Source: a virus. From it: 32,260 nt of DNA. Under the pieces are notes generated by a model. It made no database searches. It saw nothing but the letters and a program-made list of their open reading frames with translations, and was not told the origin of the DNA. The translations under genes and the position numbers were made by a program. Positions 13,858 through 21,197 of the stretch are shown here, one piece after another (the first letter of the stretch is position 1; each line of letters opens with the position of its first letter). Location of the stretch: positions 1-32,260 of the IMG/VR virus record IMGVR_UViG_3300046812_000093; one strand, written 5' to 3'.

Positions 13858-15261
13858 ATGCAGTACAACCCGCTCCCGTTCCAGCAGAAGGCGATCTCCC
13901 TGGTCTGCGAGAAGCCTGGGTCCGCCCTCCTCCTCGACCCGGGCATGGGCAAGACGGCCATCACCCTGGCCGCCCACTGCGTGCTGCAGCACCACCAGAT
14001 GATCAAGGCCACCCTGGTCATCGTGCCGATCCGGCCGATGTACCTGACGTGGCCCAACGAGATCAAGAAGTGGGAGCAGTTCAGCCACCTCAAGGTGTCG
14101 ATCATCCACGGCACGGCCGCCCAGCGCTTCGCCGCCATCGAGGCCAAGGCCGACATCTACCTCATCAACCCGGAGAACACCGAGTGGCTGACCATCGCCC
14201 TGGCCGGCAGCCTCGACCGCTTCGGCACCACCCCCGGGCTCCTGGCGGTCGACGAGTCGACCCGGTTCAAGAACGGCCAGAGCAAGCGCTTCAAGGCCCT
14301 GAAGACGATCCTGCCGTTGTTCCCCCGCCGCACGATCCTGACCGGCACCCCGGCCCCGCAGAGCATCGAGGACCTGTTCGCCCAGATGAACATCGTCGAT
14401 GACGGCAAGCGCCTGGGCCGCTACATCACCCACTTCCGCAAGCTGTTCATGTACTCGACGCCGCTCCGCATCGGCGGCGGCCGGACCATCGACGAGTGGC
14501 ATGTCCGGCCGGGCGGTGCCCACATGGTCGCCGAGGCCATCAAGGATGTCGCCCTCAGGCTCCAGGCCGAGGACTACCTGACGATGCCGGCGATCTCGTA
14601 CAACGTCATCCCGGTCGAGCTTCCCAAGGCTGTACGCTCGGTCTACAAGTCGATGGCCGACGATCTCGTGGCCGCTGTCGGCGACCAGAAGATCACGGCC
14701 GTGACGGCAGCCGCCGCGACGATGAAGCTGCGCCAGATCACCAATGGCTGGGCCTACAGCGAGGATGGCTCGGTCAAGGTCCACGATGCCAAGCTCGACG
14801 CCCTGGCCGACCTCGTCGAGGAGCAGCAGGGCACGCCGCTGCTGGTGGCCGTCGCCTTCCTGCACGAGGTGCCGGCGATCCGCGAGGCCCTCAAGAACGT
14901 GCTGCCCAAGGGCACCCCGATCCCCTACCTGGGAGGCGGTGTCGCCCGCCACATCGCCGACGACATCGTCAGCGAGTGGAACGAGGGCAAGCTCCCGGTC
15001 CTGCTGGCCCACCCGACCTCGGTCGCCCACGGGCTCAACCTCCAGGCCGGCGGGCACGCTGTCTGCTGGTTCGGCCTGACATGGAACCTTGAGGAACACA
15101 TCCAGTTGAACGCCCGGGTGTACCGCCAGGGTCAAACCAAGCCTGTGGTGATACATTACCTGACCGCAAAGGACACGGTCGACGAGAGCATCGCCAAGGC
15201 GCTCGTCGACAAGTCCGATCTGCAATCCGCAATCCTTAATCGTCTCAAGGGAACGAAATGA
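13858..15261 (+). CDS. SNF2-type helicase/ATPase
   Basis: A 467-residue protein with both RecA-like domains of the SNF2 group. Motif I is LLDPGMGKTA (about 25-34), motif II is AVDESTRFKN (DEST at about 132-135), motif III is LTGTPAPQSIEDL (about 160-172), and the C-terminal motifs V/VI are HGLNLQAGG and NARVYRQGQ (about 420-428). It is shorter than cellular SNF2 proteins and lacks extra chromatin domains, like the compact phage versions linked with VRR-NUC and VapE genes. It should move along duplex DNA or displace proteins. The stop overlaps the next ATG. Confidence 0.9.
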   Translation: MQYNPLPFQQKAISLVCEKPGSALLLDPGMGKTAITLAAHCVLQHHQMIKATLVIVPIRPMYLTWPNEIKKWEQFSHLKVSIIHGTAAQRFAAIEAKADIYLINPENTEWLTIALAGSLDRFGTTPGLLAVDESTRFKNGQSKRFKALKTILPLFPRRTILTGTPAPQSIEDLFAQMNIVDDGKRLGRYITHFRKLFMYSTPLRIGGGRTIDEWHVRPGGAHMVAEAIKDVALRLQAEDYLTMPAISYNVIPVELPKAVRSVYKSMADDLVAAVGDQKITAVTAAAATMKLRQITNGWAYSEDGSVKVHDAKLDALADLVEEQQGTPLLVAVAFLHEVPAIREALKNVLPKGTPIPYLGGGVARHIADDIVSEWNEGKLPVLLAHPTSVAHGLNLQAGGHAVCWFGLTWNLEEHIQLNARVYRQGQTKPVVIHYLTAKDTVDESIAKALVDKSDLQSAILNRLKGTK

Positions 15262-15575
15262 GAAAACTGAAAGCGCCGGCCAGCCGGCCCGAAGGGTCAC
15301 GCCTCGTCATCGTCAAGCTGCCGCGCGAGATGCCGGACGGCAAGACAACGACCACGCACCCGCTGCTCTGGCTGATCCGCGAGCGCCTGGGCGAGGATAG
15401 GAACAAGTCCGACCTTGCGCGCGACATGGGCGTCCGCCCACAATCGCTCTACAAGTGGGAGCGGCTGTGCAAGGCTGACCGCAACTTCCCGCTGCCGGCA
15501 CCCCGTGCCTTGCAGATCGCCAAGTTTTTCGGGGTCAAGCCGACCCTGCTGCGTCCCGATCTCTTTGGAGCCTGA
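15258..15575 (+). CDS. HTH DNA-binding protein (XRE/Cro-like)
   Basis: A 105-residue protein. After a 30-residue basic, flexible start, residues about 36-70 form the helix-turn-helix (KSDLARDMGVRPQSLYKWER), where the second helix should read DNA. Then FPLPAPRALQIAKFFGVKP fits the following helices. It overlaps the SNF2 gene by 4 nt and precedes the PEP-CTERM genes, so it could switch late or moron gene expression. A perfect 8-bp inverted repeat at 15752-15769 is a possible target nearby. Whether it represses or activates is unknown. Confidence 0.75.
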   Translation: MRKLKAPASRPEGSRLVIVKLPREMPDGKTTTTHPLLWLIRERLGEDRNKSDLARDMGVRPQSLYKWERLCKADRNFPLPAPRALQIAKFFGVKPTLLRPDLFGA

Positions 15576-15579
15576 GAGC

Positions 15580-15831
15580 ATGCCCGCACCGACCCAGTCC
15601 TACCCGATCTCGTTCGACGAGCCCGAGATGAACCTCGTCCTGCAGGGCCTGGGCAAGCTCCCTGCAGAGCGGAGCTTCATGCTCCTGCAGCGCCTGGGCA
15701 GCGAGATCGCCGAGATCAACCGCCGGGCGCAGGAGCCCCCCATGCCGCCCGCCCCCGTGAACACGGGGGGCAGCGACAACGCTGCAGCCCTGGGCATCGG
15801 CGGCGGCGAGGTCCACAATTCCCTCAACTAG
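15580..15831 (+). CDS. Conserved-looking small phage protein (83 aa)
   Basis: The N-terminal 55 residues form an amphipathic helical pair (MNLVLQGLGKLPAERSFMLLQRLGSEIAEI) of a kind often seen in small phage proteins with the pattern LNLVL..LGKLP. The C-terminal part is Pro/Gly-rich and disordered. It starts 4 nt after the previous stop with GGAG upstream, and its stop overlaps the AGGAG site of the first PEP-CTERM gene, so all four genes (15258-17148) may share a transcript. Role unknown. Confidence 0.6.
   Translation: MPAPTQSYPISFDEPEMNLVLQGLGKLPAERSFMLLQRLGSEIAEINRRAQEPPMPPAPVNTGGSDNAAALGIGGGEVHNSLN
15752..15769. repeat. Perfect 8-bp inverted repeat, operator-like
   Basis: CCCCCGTG and CACGGGGG are separated by AA. 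The site lies in codons for Pro-Val-Asn-Thr-Gly, 177 bp after the HTH gene and about 70 bp before the first PEP-CTERM gene. The tight symmetry suits a dimeric HTH protein, or a small RNA hairpin. Confidence 0.45.
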
Positions 15832-15839
15832 GAGTGTCC

Positions 15840-16487
15840 ATGAAGCAAGCCCTTCTCGCCCTCGCCCTCACCGCCGCCTCGCTGGGCGCTAACGCAGGGA
15901 TCGTTGGCTTCGCCAACGAATTCAGCGGTGGCGTCAAGTGCGCCAACCTCGTCACCGGCTGCGCGGAGTTGGAGACGACCGCCATTGCCGGCGGGGTCCA
16001 CTTCGTCCTGCAGGGCACGATGACCGGCACGGAATTCATCACCGGCCTCTACGGCAACATCGGCCCCTACAGCGGCGTGACGGTGGCTAACCTCACGGGT
16101 GCCACCAACACCATCGGCGGCGGGTTCAGCTTCGCGCCGGACACGTTCAAGGCCGATGGCGATGGGTTCTTCGACTGGAACCTCGACCTGTCCAGCAACC
16201 CGCCCCGCTTCAGCGGCACCGACACGCTGTCGTGGGACTTCCTCGGCATCACCCTGGCCCAGACCAACGACATCAGCGTCAACGGCCCGGTCGGCAAGAC
16301 CGGGTTCCAGTACGCCATCCATGCCCAGGGCCTCGTGAACGGTGGCAGCGGCTGGGACAGCCAGACAGGCTGCCCTGACTGCTCCATCACCCCGGTCATC
16401 GCGGTACCGGAGCCGGGCACGGTCAGCCTCATGGTTGCGGGACTGGCTGCCCTGGGCATCAGCCGCCGCCGCCGCCAGGACAAGTAG
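15840..16487 (+). CDS. PEP-CTERM exported protein 1
   Basis: A 215-residue secreted protein. The ATG at 15840 has AGGAG 5 nt upstream and was preferred over the GTG at 15834. Residues 1-19 are a Sec signal peptide ending ANA before Gly. The mature part is beta-rich and Gly/Asn/Thr-rich. The C-terminus is a complete PEP-CTERM sorting signal: VPEP at 189-192, a hydrophobic segment (VSLMVAGLAALGI) and a basic end (SRRRRQDK). In hosts with exosortase such proteins are cut at the PEP motif and put on the surface or into exopolysaccharide. The signal is host-type, so the phage depends on host exosortase. Base composition resembles the neighbouring phage genes, so the gene is not an obviously recent import. 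Confidence 0.9.
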   Translation: MKQALLALALTAASLGANAGIVGFANEFSGGVKCANLVTGCAELETTAIAGGVHFVLQGTMTGTEFITGLYGNIGPYSGVTVANLTGATNTIGGGFSFAPDTFKADGDGFFDWNLDLSSNPPRFSGTDTLSWDFLGITLAQTNDISVNGPVGKTGFQYAIHAQGLVNGGSGWDSQTGCPDCSITPVIAVPEPGTVSLMVAGLAALGISRRRRQDK

Positions 16488-16496
16488 CGGGGTCTT

Positions 16497-16520
16497 CCCA
16501 GGCACCTCTTTAAGCCTGGG
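16497..16520 (+). other. Hairpin between the two PEP-CTERM genes
   Basis: CCCAGGC (16497-16503) and GCCTGGG (16514-16520) form a perfect 7-bp stem with a 10-nt loop. No T run follows, so it is not a standard terminator; it could stabilise or tune the transcript before the AAGGAG of the second gene. Confidence 0.5.
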
Positions 16521-16539
16521 TGTTCTAAGGAGAATCGAC

Positions 16540-17148
16540 ATGCGGAAATCTTTGTGGGCGCTGGTCCTGGCGGCAATCGCCCTGCCGGCCAGCGCGGTAG
16601 GCAGCGTCATCTGCGATAGCTGCGACTACATCAACGGTCAGGTGGCGACCAACCTGGGGCTGTACAACCCGACGCACTTCGACAACGGCACGTTCAGCAA
16701 CGCCACCACGGGGCAGAACGGCAACTTCGACAACTTCTGGGTCTTCAGCATCAACCCGGCCGGCAACACGGCCATCAACGCGATCTTCCAGCCGGTCAAC
16801 AACATCAGCAACTTCGATGTCAAGCTGTTCGGCGTGACGAGCGACATCTGTGCCGCGAACACCGGCACCGCTGGCGGACTCTGCACGGCGTTGACGCTGG
16901 GGGCGCTGCTCGACGACCCGGGATCGAACCCCAACTTCGTCTCCAACATCAACTTCCAGACGCTGAACGCGGGGGTCTATGCCTTTGAAGTCTCGGGGAC
17001 CATCTCGGGTCTGGTGGCGGGGCAGCCGGCCTCGTACACCGGCAACCTGCAGGTCACCCCGGTGCCCGAGCCCGAGACGTACACCCTGGTCCTCGCCGGC
17101 CTGGGCGTCATGGGCGTGGTTGCCCGCCGCCGCAAACGCGAAGATTAG
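16540..17148 (+). CDS. PEP-CTERM exported protein 2, FxDxF-like
   Basis: A 202-residue secreted protein with a signal peptide (residues 1-20, ending ALPASA before Val) and a full PEP-CTERM tail: VPEP at 175-178, a membrane segment (TYTLVLAGLGVMGVVA) and RRRKRED. The middle holds NFDNFWVFSIN and ISNFDVKLFG, matching the Phe/Asp-rich pattern of the FxDxF group of PEP-CTERM proteins. A cysteine pair (CDSC) follows the signal peptide and another pair lies near residues 105-116. AAGGAG is 7 nt upstream. It shares little sequence with protein 1 outside the sorting signal, so the two are not a recent duplication. A terminator follows. Confidence 0.9.
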   Translation: MRKSLWALVLAAIALPASAVGSVICDSCDYINGQVATNLGLYNPTHFDNGTFSNATTGQNGNFDNFWVFSINPAGNTAINAIFQPVNNISNFDVKLFGVTSDICAANTGTAGGLCTALTLGALLDDPGSNPNFVSNINFQTLNAGVYAFEVSGTISGLVAGQPASYTGNLQVTPVPEPETYTLVLAGLGVMGVVARRRKRED

Positions 17149-17168
17149 CCCCCAGGCTACCAACCCCC

Positions 17169-17190
17169 GGCCCGCTTCGGCGGGCCTTTT
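17169..17190. terminator. Convergent terminator with UUCG loop
   Basis: GGCCCGC (17169-17175), TTCG, GCGGGCC (17180-17186) and TTTT form a perfect 7-bp stem with the very stable UUCG loop. It ends the rightward transcript after the second PEP-CTERM gene; the stem would also form in the opposing late transcript. Confidence 0.85.
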
Positions 17191-17204
17191 CGTTACGGGA
17201 GATT
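17188..17204 (+). repeat. TTTCGTTACGG element, copy e
   Basis: TTTCGTTACGGGAGATT, starting in the T tract of the terminator just as copy d does. No rightward gene follows; a GTTTAAAC site (17207-17214) and the end of a leftward gene come next. This shows the element is not only a ribosome binding site. Confidence 0.85.
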
Positions 17205-17216
17205 GTGTTTAAACGC

Positions 17217-17414
17217 TCACCGGCCCCGGAGAAGCTCGACGAGCTTGGCCTGCTTGATCGCCTCGGCCGCCGGGTCGAGCGGGGCCGCCTTGGTGAAGCT
17301 GATCCCGGTCGCCGGGTCCGGCCCGGGCGGTGCCACCACCGGGGTCGCCACGGGCGGCCCGATGCCGGCATTGCGCTCGCGGTCGGCGTTGGTCTTGCGA
17401 AAGATGTCTGCCAT
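17217..17414 (-). CDS. Small protein downstream of the fibre (65 aa)
   Basis: The last leftward gene. The ATG at 17414 has GGAG upstream and lies 14 nt after the fibre stop. The 65-residue product has a basic start (MADIFRKTNADRERN), a Pro/Ala-rich middle (PVATPVVAPPGPDP) and a helical end (AAEAIKQAKLVELLRG). No family recognised; genes at this place are often fibre assembly or small virion proteins. Confidence 0.55.
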   Translation of the reverse strand: MADIFRKTNADRERNAGIGPPVATPVVAPPGPDPATGISFTKAAPLDPAAEAIKQAKLVELLRGR

Positions 17415-17428
17415 GTGTAGCTCCGAGG

Positions 17429-19558
17429 TTATCCGACACGCATCCAGAGGCCGACGCCCCCGGCCGTCGATGCGCCGATGTTGCGCCATGTGCCGAATGT
17501 GATGCTGGTGGCGCTGCCGCCTGTGTACCCACCCCATGCGAGGGGGTTGCTGCCGCTAGCGGCAAACGTGCCGAGGCCGGTGAGCGCCGCACTGCCGCCA
17601 GGGAGCGTGGCCTGCCCGAAGACGATGGCACCGATGGGGATGCTGGCTACAGTAGGTCCAGTATCAATAGCAATAGCGTACCGATTACCTGAGGTATCAG
17701 AAATAGAACAAGGAAAATTCCCATATGGGATTCTCATCTTCTCCAGCGGTGAGGTCGGTCCTGTACCACCAGTCTGAGCAGTGGCAAAGACAATTTGACC
17801 TGAAGATGCAAGACCACCAACTTGTGAACCTCGTTCAACCCAAATACTAGCAATAACACTTGGAAAGGCAATATCACGGAATGATGAGAATGCAATGCCG
17901 CCAGCAGTATAGGTATTTGTATCACCACTGCCACCGCCTAGATTTTGGATATGGATGAAGTTATTCCAATCTCCAAGACTGTCGGTGTCGTTCCTGATAT
18001 TGATGGCTCCGTTGCCGAGGGAAGGCAACTCCGCAGCACGCCCCAGCAACAGCCGGCCACCTGACATCGTCAGTTCATTCCGGCTGCGGACGTAGCTGTA
18101 CAAGCTCCAGTCTGTGGCACCGATGCTGCCCACGTTCATCCCGAGGGCGTACCGCGCGGCCTCCCCCGAGCTATCGTCATACCATGCGATTTGTACGCCG
18201 TTGCCGTTGGTCGTATCACCAACCAATGCCAAAGTCGCTGCTGCGCCGCTAGACACACCTTTCAGCTTGAGGATGGCAGAGCCGTTGCGCTGGATGCTCA
18301 CGCCGTTGACGTTGGGGGTAAGGCCGATGCCGATGTTGCCGCTGTTGTCGATCCGCATGCGTTCAACCGTGGCGTTGTCGTTAGCCGTGAGGAACAGCAG
18401 GTTCGATCCGTAGTCGGTGTCGCTGAGGCGGTTGTAGATCACTGACAGTCCAGCCTGCGCGACCTCAGAGCCGCCAGACTGGATGGCCGAGAAGACCATG
18501 TACCTCTGGAGCGGCGTAGCGCCAGCGCCGGGGTATGGCGAGCCGACATTGAAGTTGCCGTTGCCTACGAACAAGGCGTAGCCGGGATTGCCGGGGCCGA
18601 TGCCGACATTGCCTGTAGCCGTGATCGTCACCCTCTGGCTGCCTCCTGCCCAGAAGGCCATCGGCCCGCCATCGCCGCTGAGAACCAGACCCGTGCTGCT
18701 TCCCTCGGGCACGGTGATGCTGCCGCCCGAGAAGCCGGTGCTGTCGAGCAGCCTGATGCCGACGCCTGCACCGCCAGCACCCGCACCCCCCGTGCCCCGG
18801 ATCGTGCCGATCACGTCGAGATGGATGCCTGTCGTGTTGGGGCTCGTGCCGATGCCCAGGCCGTTGGTCGTGAACCGGGCGATCTCGGCGGTGCCGCCGG
18901 GCATGAAGCGGATGTTGCTCGATGCCGCAGAGGCCATCAGCGCCAGCCCCTGGGTGGCGTTGCTGAAGATCAGCCCCGTGACGGACACCGCCGGCAGACC
19001 CGTGTAGCCGCTGCTGGTGGTCCCGATGAGCGTGCGCTGGCCGCTGCTGTTGACCGCATTGAAGATCGAGGTCGCAAGGGTGCCGCTGCTGTTGTTGGTG
19101 ACGAAGAAGCCTGCGTCTCCGTTGAAGCTCTCAAGGACCCCGATGTCGTCGAGCGCGGTCAGGCCGTTCTCGGCCAGGATGCCGCCGACCACCGTGAGCG
19201 TGCCGTCGACCGTGGCGTTACCAGTGATTTCGGTGTTGCCGGCGATGTTGCCGCTGTAGCCTGCGGATGACCACTGGCCGACCTCGACCCCCATGACGGC
19301 CACGCCCATGACCCCGGCCGAGGCCCGGTACAGGCCGGTGCCAGTCTCCGAGGAGAAGGCGAAGGCCGGCTGGGACACCGTGCCGTCGATCAGCCGGAAC
19401 GGGGCGATCATGCCGCCCCGGCCGTTCCTGTCGAGCGAGTCGGTGATCGCCTGGGCGATGTCGTTCTCGGTCGTGTTCGCCCAGGCCGCCTGGATGACGG
19501 TGTTGGGGACGACCGGCGGCAGCGGCAGGCTGTAGGTGCCGGATACGTTACGGGGCAT
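17429..19558 (-). CDS. Tail fibre protein
   Basis: A 709-residue, Gly/Ser/Thr/Asn-rich protein with the build of a trimeric phage fibre. The N-terminus (MPRNVSGTYSLPLPPVVPNTVIQAAWANTTENDIAQAI) is the virion-attachment type often shared between fibres. After it come repeated beta-strand units of the type NVGIGxxPxx (for instance NGLGIGTSPN, NVGIGPGNPG, NIGIGLTPNV), expected for a beta-helical shaft. No intramolecular chaperone (S74) domain is seen. It should bind the host receptor. The DNA for the distal part (17641-18000) has only 45% G+C by direct count, far below its surroundings, which points to replacement of the receptor-binding part. Confidence 0.85.
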   Translation of the reverse strand: MPRNVSGTYSLPLPPVVPNTVIQAAWANTTENDIAQAITDSLDRNGRGGMIAPFRLIDGTVSQPAFAFSSETGTGLYRASAGVMGVAVMGVEVGQWSSAGYSGNIAGNTEITGNATVDGTLTVVGGILAENGLTALDDIGVLESFNGDAGFFVTNNSSGTLATSIFNAVNSSGQRTLIGTTSSGYTGLPAVSVTGLIFSNATQGLALMASAASSNIRFMPGGTAEIARFTTNGLGIGTSPNTTGIHLDVIGTIRGTGGAGAGGAGVGIRLLDSTGFSGGSITVPEGSSTGLVLSGDGGPMAFWAGGSQRVTITATGNVGIGPGNPGYALFVGNGNFNVGSPYPGAGATPLQRYMVFSAIQSGGSEVAQAGLSVIYNRLSDTDYGSNLLFLTANDNATVERMRIDNSGNIGIGLTPNVNGVSIQRNGSAILKLKGVSSGAAATLALVGDTTNGNGVQIAWYDDSSGEAARYALGMNVGSIGATDWSLYSYVRSRNELTMSGGRLLLGRAAELPSLGNGAINIRNDTDSLGDWNNFIHIQNLGGGSGDTNTYTAGGIAFSSFRDIAFPSVIASIWVERGSQVGGLASSGQIVFATAQTGGTGPTSPLEKMRIPYGNFPCSISDTSGNRYAIAIDTGPTVASIPIGAIVFGQATLPGGSAALTGLGTFAASGSNPLAWGGYTGGSATSITFGTWRNIGASTAGGVGLWMRVG

Positions 19559-21197
19559 TTTGTTGGTCCTCGATTGCGCGGGCCGTGCCCGCACCGACTG
19601 TGCCGCCGCCCCGCACCGACACCTTGCGGAGCGCCTGCAGGATAGCCTCCTGGGCCCTGGGGGCCAGCCGGCCCATGAGGAAGTCCTGCGCGGTCTTGGT
19701 CCCGTAGCCGGCCAGCGACAGGGCCCCGGCGATGGCCGGCACCGACATGCCGCTCAGGCCCGCACCGCCCATGATCCCCATGCCGGTCAGCGCCCGGGAC
19801 ACCGTGCCCGAGTCGGGGAGCTTGGTCTGCATCGTCTGGCCCAGCCGGGCAAGCTCCTGCTGCGGAGCCTCGCCCCGGATGTACTGGCTCTTGTTGGGCG
19901 TCCGGTCTACAGTCCTGGCCGCCCTGGTCAGGACGGCCGGCGAGTAGGCGCTGGGCACCCCCTCGCTCGCGGCGGCCCCGGTCGTTTTGGCGGCCTGCTG
20001 CACGGCCTTGAGGGCTGGGTAGCCCCGGTCGAGCGCGGCTATTTCGCTACGGGTAGTTGCACCCTGGAGGGCTCCGCGCCACGTCTGGCCGTACTCGTGC
20101 GCGACCTTGTTGAACAACTGGCCGAGGTCCTGCTGGGCCGGGTCCTGGGAGCCCATGTAGCGGGCAGCCAGGGTCTTCATCTCGCTTTCGGTGCCGTGCG
20201 CGCCTGCGGCCGTGGCCTGGACCCCGGGGGTCGGGTTCTGCATGTGCTTCAGGCGGATCGCGTTGAACGTCTCGTCCACGAGATCGCGCTGGGCCTGGGA
20301 GATCGGCAGCCCGGCCGACAGCGCCCTGAGGTCGGGCTGGTAGGTCACGCTGGCGTAGGGCAGGCCCTCCTTGGACAGGGCCGTCTCGTAGGCATCGCTG
20401 ACGGCCTTGCGGGCGGTGTCGACCGACTCGGCTGCCGCCTTCGGCGCACCGGCCGGCAGCACCGCCTCGCGGGTCGCACGCTGCCAGTCGGCCATGCCCT
20501 CGGCCCTGCGTGCCGCCAGGGGCGCACTGGCGAGCGGCACCGACAGGGCACCCTCCTCGCTCTTGCCGATGGCCTTGCCCAGGGCCGTGCCCTTCTGCGC
20601 CATGCCCTGGCCGAAGGTCGGCTTGACGCCCACAGCTTCAAGGGCGACGGTGTCGACGGCCTTGTCGCCGATGGGCTTGGCGACCCGGCCCAGGGCCTTG
20701 GTCAGCAACTGTCCGCCCGCCGCGCCTGCGGCACCGATGCCGCCGGCCTTGGCACGCTCTGCCAGATCGCCGGGGGTCATCGCTGCAGCGCCGGCACCCT
20801 GGGCCGCGATCTGGGCGAGCGCACCGCCGGGGATCAGCGCCAGGGGTGCCTGGGCACCGATGCCGCCCGCGATCTCGCCAGCGGTCGTCTGCCAGCCCTC
20901 GGGGCGGTACTTCTGGTAGAGGGCCGCGTCCTCCTCGTCCTTGGACGTGTCGGCCCCGACCAAACCCTTCAGCCCCTGCCACGCCTTGGCCGCCTCGGCA
21001 CCGGCACCGACCGTGAATTTCTCCAGGCCGCTCATGCCTTTGTCGGGGGAGTAAAGCTCGCGGTCGGCCGCGATCCTGCGGGCGGCCTCCTCCGGGTCGG
21101 TGGCGCGGCGGCCAGCCGGCTTGGAGATGGCATCCCACTCGCCTGCAGACGCAGGCTTTGAGATGGCGTCCCACTCGTTGCCGTTGGCGATGTTCAT
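19548..21197 (-). CDS. Probable internal virion / DNA ejection protein C
   Basis: A 549-residue Ala/Gly-rich protein. The N-terminus contains an exact double motif EWDAISKPA (about residues 8-16 and 20-28), related to repeats at the start of many phage virion proteins. A long Gly/Ala-rich hydrophobic region (about 105-165, AGEIAGGIGAQAPLALIPGG) could enter membranes; the rest is helical, ending in another small hydrophobic Gly/Ala part (about 475-505). In podoviruses, three consecutive genes of this type encode proteins that leave the particle with the DNA and form a channel across the host envelope. The start overlaps the preceding stop by 4 nt, and the stop overlaps the fibre start by 11 nt. 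Confidence 0.6.
   Translation of the reverse strand: MNIANGNEWDAISKPASAGEWDAISKPAGRRATDPEEAARRIAADRELYSPDKGMSGLEKFTVGAGAEAAKAWQGLKGLVGADTSKDEEDAALYQKYRPEGWQTTAGEIAGGIGAQAPLALIPGGALAQIAAQGAGAAAMTPGDLAERAKAGGIGAAGAAGGQLLTKALGRVAKPIGDKAVDTVALEAVGVKPTFGQGMAQKGTALGKAIGKSEEGALSVPLASAPLAARRAEGMADWQRATREAVLPAGAPKAAAESVDTARKAVSDAYETALSKEGLPYASVTYQPDLRALSAGLPISQAQRDLVDETFNAIRLKHMQNPTPGVQATAAGAHGTESEMKTLAARYMGSQDPAQQDLGQLFNKVAHEYGQTWRGALQGATTRSEIAALDRGYPALKAVQQAAKTTGAAASEGVPSAYSPAVLTRAARTVDRTPNKSQYIRGEAPQQELARLGQTMQTKLPDSGTVSRALTGMGIMGGAGLSGMSVPAIAGALSLAGYGTKTAQDFLMGRLAPRAQEAILQALRKVSVRGGGTVGAGTARAIEDQQNAP

Noticed and set aside
13816-15300. Open frame of 494 codons on the minus strand opposite the SNF2 gene
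   Set aside because: A GC-rich shadow; the plus strand carries all helicase motifs.
17429-19558. Diversity-generating retroelement acting on the fibre
   Set aside because: No reverse transcriptase and no matching template repeat with adenine-specific changes in the window; the AT-rich patch is not a variable repeat of that kind.
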